Assembly: GCF_001949145.1 (NCBI RefSeq)
Contig: NW_019091486.1
Coordinates: forward strand, 1,102,840-1,166,839
Reading direction: 5' to 3'
From: Acanthaster planci
Lineage: Eukaryota > Echinodermata > Asteroidea > Valvatida > Acanthasteridae
Length of the DNA stretch: 64,000 nt
The notes under the pieces are model-generated. The model did no database searches. It had not been told where the DNA came from and worked only from the letters and a program-made list of their open reading frames with translations. Position 1 is the first letter of the stretch, and each line of letters starts with the position of its first letter. The position numbers and the translations under genes were made by a program. Below are positions 60,201-64,000 of the stretch, piece by piece.

Positions 60201-63200
60201 TTCTTTCACCATGTTCGCTCGAGCGTAGGCCGAGAACAATAGCTGAAAAGCAGGCCGAGGATCTCAATTTTTCCGGCGGCTGTGCCCCCGTCCCGGCGCG
60301 AAGGGGTTAAGAAGTCTCAACTACATTGTGCAACACTGCAATTGTTACCACTGTGTAATGATGCATGAGTCAGTCTTATAATTGTATAATGTACATGGGT
60401 TGATTCACAGGAGTACTGAGGTCTGTCCACGTGGGTTCGAGACCTCCGACTGCCACGGACAGGAAGGAGAGCAAGGGGCGTGAGAATGTCTTGAGGAGGG
60501 GTCCGCAAGGGGTTTCTACCTTGGATCCTAACTCTGCTATGCAGGCACAGGCAGCCTCCCTCACAGCGTGGTTGTCTGCATTCGTCTGCTGAATGTAATA
60601 ATCCACCTGATGACGGAACAAATTCACAAAAAATCACAACCAGACCGTATATGTCACAGCCCCAGTGGTGAATGTGCTGTATGTACACAGGTGAGTTAGT
60701 TTCTGTTTCACGTCCCTAAGGTGTTGCCTGTTGGTCCCCTAAGCGCCACTATTGAAGTCAAGACCTCGAATGAGACCCTGCCCAAGTCGAGTGCAAGGTG
60801 AATAAGGAAAGTTTGTCAGTGCCTTATCTTTGTGCATACGGTACAAAAGAGTTCTGATTCTGTGATGTTCAAAAGGGTTAAAAAGCAACAATTTAGAAGA
60901 CGAGGCAATCTGAATTGGTCTAGGATTTTCATCAAAGTCTTTAAAAAACCTTGGGTGCTTAAACCCTCAATGGTCTAGCATTTTCATCAAAGTCTTTAAA
61001 AAGCCTTGGATGCTTAAACCCTCAAAGTACTGAGCCCTCTGATTTCAATATCATTTTACACACAGCCTGGGAAATTAACATGTCATACATGTAAGGTTAA
61101 TATAACTTGTTCATGTAATAACTCACTGTGAATTTTACAGAATGCTGAGTATATTTCAAAGATGAACTCACCATATCCGGCATGTTTGCCTCCACCAACT
61201 GTTTGCCCTGATCTCCTGTCACCTGCCTCCAGGTGTTCTGGGAGTACGTCCTCACACCTTCAGCTACATAATACCTGTGCAAATTTCAATAAGACGGGTT
61301 TTTTTTATTTGAACATAAAGTGGCTTCAATGCTTCTCAAGCCCTCCTTCCTGGGCCTCGAATATGTTACAGAGATTGGGAACCAGACTGCTAAGTTTGTT
61401 TAGGAAAAGGCCATGTATTTTGCCTGCTTCCTCCTCATAACTAGGAAATGTAACCCAACTGCCAATATAACAGGCTGACCATAAATGTAAATGAGATGCA
61501 TGAAACTGAAGCACCAGTCTAGCTTCAGGAAATGAAACAACGATCTGAAAAACGGCACTTCACAAGTTGCAGAGTTTCTGATGCCATTCTGTTACAATTT
61601 GTTTGTCAAATAATGTCACACACCAGTCTTGCACCTTGACATCATGCGTTCTATTGGCAAACCATATGGAGACTAGGCTCCGGGGGGGGCACTTGTGCAC
61701 GAAGCTGATGACTACTCACCTATTCAAACACATCCGCGGCAGGAGAAGAGGAAAAAACTTCTCTCTGCTCTCGCTGTTGGGGAGGTTGACGAGGAAATTC
61801 CTTGTGGCCACCGAACTAGAAAGTCTGACCTAAAAAAAAAAGAAACTCAGACATAAAGTCTCCTATAAATCCTGACAGAAAGTAAAATAGGGAATTAATG
61901 ATGTTTAGCACGCTGGACAAATGTGGATAAATGTATTACCGGGGATTTCTTGAACACTGGTGTCCATTAATCGGTACTCATCTACCTGCACTCACATGAA
62001 CCTGACCCTCAATGTACCCCGGTACACGTGCATGTGGTACTGTACATTTCTGATATGTGGTGATTATTATTACATCTTGTCATGCCAACATTTCATTGCT
62101 GTGTCTGCAGCAGCTCCTTGTCTTAACCACTTCCTGCCGGGGCAGTTACCAATGTTGATGATGCTGGGCCGGGATATTCATCATTTTTTCCTGTTTTTCA
62201 AAATTCTTTAAAAATTCCTATCTTCATTTACTGGCCACTTACATACACGTGAAGGACTGTCTGGCTCAAGTCTAGCCTGACAGACAAAATCTATTGACGT
62301 CTAAGTATTTCAGCCAAGCCTGCAGCCTTGTAAAAAGAGCCCAGATTGTGCGGTGTTATATAACTTTCTTTTGTTCACGAACCTTGCTCAGTGTGCTGCT
62401 GACCTCTTTTCAATAGGGGCCAGATTAGCATGCAGCGGTGCTGTGTGGCTCATCGCTGCGGTGGTGGAGTGCATTTCTCCCCGGTAGTAATCCGCTCGCT
62501 CTAAATGCCCCAAACCGTGGTATACTGTTTCAAAACAGGGCTGGATTGTCTCCACTTTTGAGAGTGAAAAAATGTCGGTAATTCCCAGCAGCCTGGTCAT
62601 TTGTTCAGAGTACGCTCTTTTGTTACAAGGCCCTGTTCCCTTTGTCCGAGTTCAGAGACCCTGGCCACGCATATAAAGCATACGTGTCCAGATCCAGAAT
62701 CCCCAGCAGGGAGTGGTTAAAGCTGTACAGCTCAAGACTGCCAACTTGCCACATAAGGCAGATTCAAACACAACAACCAGCTCTACCTGAAGAGGTACCC
62801 ACTTGTTCTCAGGTAAAGAGAAGTGCCCTCACTGCTGAATTCCTACAATGACTTACTGGTACATGCTCAAGACTGCCGTTTGAGAAGCCTTGAGTGAGAT
62901 CAATCAAGGACTACGACAATTCAACTAACTCTCAGTGAAGTCTCCTGCTGACTCAACAATGAATGATTGAGTCTAGTCAACAATCTGGGAACAACCTGCG
63001 ACAGTATTAAGCTACATGTAAGTCACCAGTATTCAACAGCTGTGTACTGTACATGTACCAGGGTAATAGGGAGAAAGGACACACCACCAACACACCTTAC
63101 CGATCTTCAACTAGAGTCTGACCTATGACATTGTTGGTTTGTTACCTTGTTGCAGAAGGTCACGGTTTGCCATAAACTAACCACACGTGAAGCTGTGGTA

Positions 63201-63699
63201 CTTGATCAAGGTTGCCCCCGGGGGAGCCATCTTACTAACCTGACTCCAGTTGTCGGCTAGCCCCTCTGCAAGATGTTTGGCCACCTGATCTCCGTACTGC
63301 AAGACTGGGTTGTCATCAGTTAACTCACAACAAAGATCCATTGCTTCCTCTCCGTTATCTGAATAATTGCACCAATATTAAAAAAAAATTCTTTATCTCT
63401 TTGAACAGAATGGCAGGGCGTGTGCAGTGGTGACAATAGATTTTATTCATGACCTTGTTACACTTAGCAAATGAGTTCACTAAGGACAAAAGATCAACAT
63501 GCATCAACAGCCGATGTCCTCTGTAATCGACATACCTGGTGTTGCTCCACAGCTGACAAGAGAAGACATGACATAGTACCCCGTCTCCCTGACAAATCGG
63601 TTCGTGTGGGTCAGCGTCTGAAAGATGAGGTCAAGGAGATCCTGGGTGATGAAAGGGATAAAGTGAGGACCGCAACCATTGATGACGGACTCTAAGCAC
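45172..63699 (-). CDS. HEAT-repeat protein, C-terminal 499 residues in 13 exons (5' end outside window)
   Basis: Thirteen exons join with matching phases into 499 visible codons plus a stop: 63699-63536, 63358-63240, 61829-61720, 61274-61172, 60606-60520, 59554-59412, 58291-58182, 56313-56144, 54493-54381, 53936-53795, 50363-50280, 46045-45936 and 45217-45172. Paired amphipathic helices typical of HEAT repeats recur: FVRETGYYVMSSLV (visible residues 35-48), AVREAACACIAELGS (179-193), PVRDAACVACGNFV (221-234), SVRQGAAVALVNVAKAYG (262-279), and LENFLDPIFYAL in exon 11. Residues about 295-365 form a charged, Gly/Lys-rich linker that probably loops out of the superhelix. HEAT superhelices are protein-protein scaffolds, as in importin-beta-like proteins. 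I could not assign this one to a named family, so its partner and location are unknown. All introns are GT-AG and carry several MITEs. Confidence 0.85.
45416..45633 (+). repeat. Tandem duplication of a 109-base unit
   Basis: The segment beginning tcattgctggctcaaaatt occurs at 45416 and again at 45525, both continuing through ctccaaaataagtgaataagg and cattcct(g/a)cactt. It lies in the intron between terminal exons 12 and 13 of the HEAT-repeat gene. Confidence 0.85.
45936..46045 (-). CDS. HEAT-repeat gene, visible exon 12
   Basis: 36 codons plus two bases (SCDNALTSSAASLCLIELGK, then YLGPNILKGRVEQYNP). The acceptor follows a T-rich tract; the donor is gtaagt. In-frame reading past the donor meets TAA at once, supporting the junction. 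Confidence 0.8.
46046..50279. other. 4.2-kb intron of the HEAT-repeat gene
   Basis: It holds one short TTAA-type MITE (48731-48806), TACATGTA words only from 46.7 kb on, and several AT-rich tracts. A 156-codon open frame at 47526-47996 (plus) has no recognisable domain. No nested gene supported. Confidence 0.55.
48731..48806 (+). mobile_element. Short TTAA-type MITE (CCCTAAC ends), copy 2
   Basis: Intact TTAA on both sides, ends CCCTAACCCCC and CTGTTAGGG. It aligns with the copy at 1623-1684 but contains an extra tatgtacatgta block where that copy reads agggtgaaaac, so a TACATG word was gained (or lost) in one of them. Confidence 0.7.
50280..50363 (-). CDS. HEAT-repeat gene, visible exon 11
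   Basis: 28 whole codons containing LPVIAKNIGKRYFKP and LENFLDPIFYAL. Acceptor ctttcag, donor ttg|gtaagt. It has no long ORF of its own and is recognised by the helix pattern and phase-0 borders. Confidence 0.8.
50364..53794. other. 3.4-kb intron of the HEAT-repeat gene
   Basis: It contains the hairpin MITE at 50815-50873, a C-rich run near 51243-51255, and scattered TACATGTA words. A 162-codon minus-strand frame (51234-51722) starts with a signal-peptide-like stretch but has no domain or splice support. Confidence 0.55.
50815..50873 (-). mobile_element. Short TTAA-type hairpin MITE, inverted copy
   Basis: The 59-base inverted repeat is the reverse complement of the element at 4097-4155, with TTAA on both sides and one substitution in the right tip (gttagga). 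It lies within an intron of the HEAT-repeat gene. Confidence 0.7.
53795..53936 (-). CDS. HEAT-repeat gene, visible exon 10
   Basis: It completes a Gly codon and adds 47 codons: CIQLLSELSSIQSLAATVG, then ILPSVAEATRIQTYAQHVHL. Together with the previous exon's WEVCEG this makes a complete helix pair. Acceptor ttccag, donor cag|gttggt. Confidence 0.85.
54381..54493 (-). CDS. HEAT-repeat gene, visible exon 9 (Gly/Arg/Lys-rich linker)
   Basis: 37 codons plus two bases, with LAPKMGRGSKREGG in the linker and PSEPWEVCE at the end, where the fold resumes in the next exon. Acceptor taccag, donor gg|gtaaga. The frame would hit a stop just past the donor, which supports the splice site. Confidence 0.8.
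55084..55417. mobile_element. Possible MITE with repeated GTCCCAACT/AGTTGGGAC blocks
   Basis: The left end has gtcccaact and the right end agttgggac, its exact complement. The same 9-mer recurs inside in both orientations (near 55112-55120, 55378-55398), so both ends can form multiple hairpins. No clear target duplication was found. It lies in an intron between exons 8 and 9 of the HEAT-repeat gene. Confidence 0.5.
56144..56313 (-). CDS. HEAT-repeat gene, visible exon 8 (end of repeat and charged linker)
   Basis: It begins with the helix EEAINLLVDKIKEGVSG and then becomes hydrophilic (QQKATSEKYSDLDKGPAT, RLRDNDIELHSDKQ), so the array is interrupted by a likely disordered segment. Acceptor cacgcag, donor cag|gtatca. 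Confidence 0.85.
57382..57712 (+). mobile_element. hAT-like MITE with internal minisatellite expansion
   Basis: It starts CAGTGTTGTATTCCAGTCC and ends atacaaaaactg. The flanking octamers gtcacaat and gttacaac match at six of eight positions, consistent with an aged hAT target duplication. The interior right half matches the family (gtgaacaatgacaaaagaatgc). Its left half is a tandem array of agtcacaagtcc-type units that accounts for its greater length compared with the 213-base copy at 58419. Confidence 0.82.
57398..57605 (+). repeat. Minisatellite of gtcacaagtcc-type units inside a MITE
   Basis: About 19 units of 10-12 bases (cacaagtcccgt, cacgagtccagt, ttcacaaggccagt) are arranged in a higher-order period of roughly 60 bases, seen best between 57475 and 57595. 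The basic unit resembles the element's own subterminal sequence, so the array probably arose by slippage within the transposon. Confidence 0.85.
58182..58291 (-). CDS. HEAT-repeat gene, visible exon 7
   Basis: It completes a split Arg codon and adds 36 codons including MEKLYPLFFANLADNIPS and VRQGAAVALVNVAKAY. Acceptor cattag, donor acg|gtgagt. Confidence 0.88.
58419..58631 (+). mobile_element. hAT-like MITE, short copy with near-perfect target duplication
   Basis: Ends CAGTGTTGTA and TACAACACCG, flanked by tggcaaac and tggcatac (seven of eight identical). It contains only a few cacaagtcc units. Same orientation as the copy 1 kb away, and in the next intron of the HEAT-repeat gene. Confidence 0.85.
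59412..59554 (-). CDS. HEAT-repeat gene, visible exon 6
   Basis: 47 codons plus two bases: EVVRPFVGRLLAALLECF, then DDSWPVRDAACVACGNF. This is the clearest HEAT repeat of the protein. Acceptor taacag, donor aag|gtaagg. Confidence 0.88.
59961..60310 (+). mobile_element. TTAA-flanked MITE (CCCCTTGACGAC ends), copy with assembly gap
   Basis: It starts TTAACCCCTTGACGACGGG and ends CCCGGCGCGAAGGGGTTAA, and closely matches 10975-11402. A run of N interrupts it at 60176-60194. The family copy shows that 93 bases (11194-11286) belong in the gap. It is nested in an older hAT-like MITE. Confidence 0.85.
60176..60194. other. Assembly gap (19 N)
   Basis: A run of N inside a MITE copy. The drawn length (19) is shorter than the 93 bases predicted by the other family copy. 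Confidence 0.98.
60520..60606 (-). CDS. HEAT-repeat gene, visible exon 5
   Basis: 29 whole codons containing NHAVREAACACIAELGSK, a textbook HEAT helix with the conserved Arg-Glu-Ala-Ala. Acceptor catcag, donor aag|gtagaa, which is weaker than the others. Confidence 0.85.
61172..61274 (-). CDS. HEAT-repeat gene, visible exon 4
   Basis: It completes a split Arg codon and adds 34 codons (YYVAEGVRTYSQNTW, then GDQGKQLVEANMPDM). Acceptor tgcacag, donor atg|gtgagt. Confidence 0.85.
61720..61829 (-). CDS. HEAT-repeat gene, visible exon 3
   Basis: 36 codons plus two bases, beginning VRLSSSVATRNFLVNL and ending PRMCLN. The acceptor follows a run of T; the donor is tag|gtgagt. It completes the helix pair opened in the preceding exon. 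Confidence 0.85.
62123..62720 (+). mobile_element. TTAA-flanked 0.6-kb MITE family (CCACTTC ends), copy 2
   Basis: It starts TTAACCACTTCCTGCCGGGG and ends CCCAGCAGGGAGTGGTTAA; TTAA is intact on both sides. It matches 17661-18256 throughout except for a divergent stretch around 62225-62300. It lies in the intron between visible exons 2 and 3 of the HEAT-repeat gene. Confidence 0.85.
63240..63358 (-). CDS. HEAT-repeat gene, visible exon 2
   Basis: 119 bases that complete a split Asp codon and add 39 codons, including EEAMDLCCELTDDNPVL and VAKHLAEGLADNWSQ. Acceptor ttattcag, donor cag|gttagt. The motif GLADNWSQ followed by VR in the next exon is a typical HEAT turn. Confidence 0.85.
63536..63699 (-). 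CDS. HEAT-repeat gene, visible exon 1
   Basis: Acceptor ctgttgcag, donor cag|gtatgt. It enters in phase 2 and leaves in phase 1. Encoded residues include CLESVINGCGPHFIPFI and the HEAT-like VRETGYYVMSSLVSC. The preceding exon must lie beyond 64000, since nothing coding was seen in 63720-64000. Confidence 0.85.
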
Positions 63700-63719
63700 C
63701 TGCAACAGACAAAAGGCAA

Positions 63720-64000
63720 GAAGACGCCAATTTTAGTACCTTAACTCCTACCTATTCATGATTCAGAGCGTTATTCTCACGACTCGACTCACCATCACTT
63801 GCCAATCACTAGTTTTCCGTTGATCTGACCCGCATGCATGGCATGCAAAGATCCACGAACAGGTCAAGTGCACGAGTAGTACCATAGACTGTCACCTGTC
63901 TTACATGTACCCAGCTGACAGCCTGCAAAGCATGCATTTCACAAAGCAATTGTGGAACTATTGCACAGGGATAACACACACATATTGACCTCGTTCTAGC
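63720..64000. other. Intron sequence at right edge
   Basis: Presumed intron of the HEAT-repeat gene upstream of its first visible exon. No exon or repeat recognised. Confidence 0.5.

Larger units (their letters stand above)
59770..60338 (+). mobile_element. hAT-like MITE interrupted by a younger TTAA element
   Basis: The left part (59770-59960) and right part (60311-60338, ending gtgcaacactg) match the two ends of the family seen at 34893-35106, for example cagagtgaacaacgacgagg and gaattcagactgg. The TTAA-flanked MITE at 59961-60310 splits them. Removing the insert and one TTAA restores the order found in the other copies. Confidence 0.75.

Noticed and set aside
1-64000. CRISPR arrays, operons or bacterial-type genes
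   Set aside because: No regular direct repeats with unique spacers. Spliced genes, SINEs and MITEs show a nuclear animal genome.

Overview
This is a eukaryotic window, almost certainly from a marine invertebrate animal. Genes are split by GT-AG introns, most of the DNA is non-coding, and it is seeded with short non-autonomous transposons, tRNA-derived SINEs and very large numbers of the palindromic words TACATGTA and TACCGGTA. The repeat style and the conserved families suggest an invertebrate deuterostome (echinoderm or lancelet type), but I cannot name the species. Most open frames longer than 60 codons are chance frames.

Left part (1-6 kb), minus strand: the start of a Dispatched-like membrane protein. 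One exon (4991-5114) encodes the first membrane helix followed by the family motif LPDFSDP. A phase-compatible upstream exon (5913-6007) carries a plausible start codon. The rest of that gene must lie beyond the left edge or in exons I could not recognise.

Middle part (6-45 kb): no protein gene that I can support. It holds two TTAA-flanked MITEs, a decayed pogo/Tigger-type transposase (16.5-17.2 kb), a LINE 3' remnant (24.7-25.1 kb) next to a hAT-like MITE, a hAT-like MITE with a perfect 8-bp target duplication (34.9 kb), three or four SINEs, a pyrimidine-rich minisatellite (37 kb) and one intact tRNA-Ser(GCU) gene (40.1 kb). TACATGTA is dense up to about 38.9 kb and then nearly vanishes until about 45.9 kb. 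Several islands poor in this word and rich in TAAT-type sites look like candidate conserved regulatory DNA.

Right part (45-64 kb), minus strand: the C-terminal half of a HEAT-repeat protein. I reconstructed thirteen exons from 63699 down to a stop codon at 45172. All intron phases agree and the 499 visible codons stay open throughout. Its 5' end lies beyond the right edge. Its introns are loaded with MITEs, including a TTAA element nested inside an older hAT-like element, and one hAT-like MITE in which a minisatellite has expanded.

The most unusual observation is that related transposon or tandem copies here differ by the presence of a TACATG unit, which suggests that this ubiquitous word is gained as a unit at pre-existing sites.
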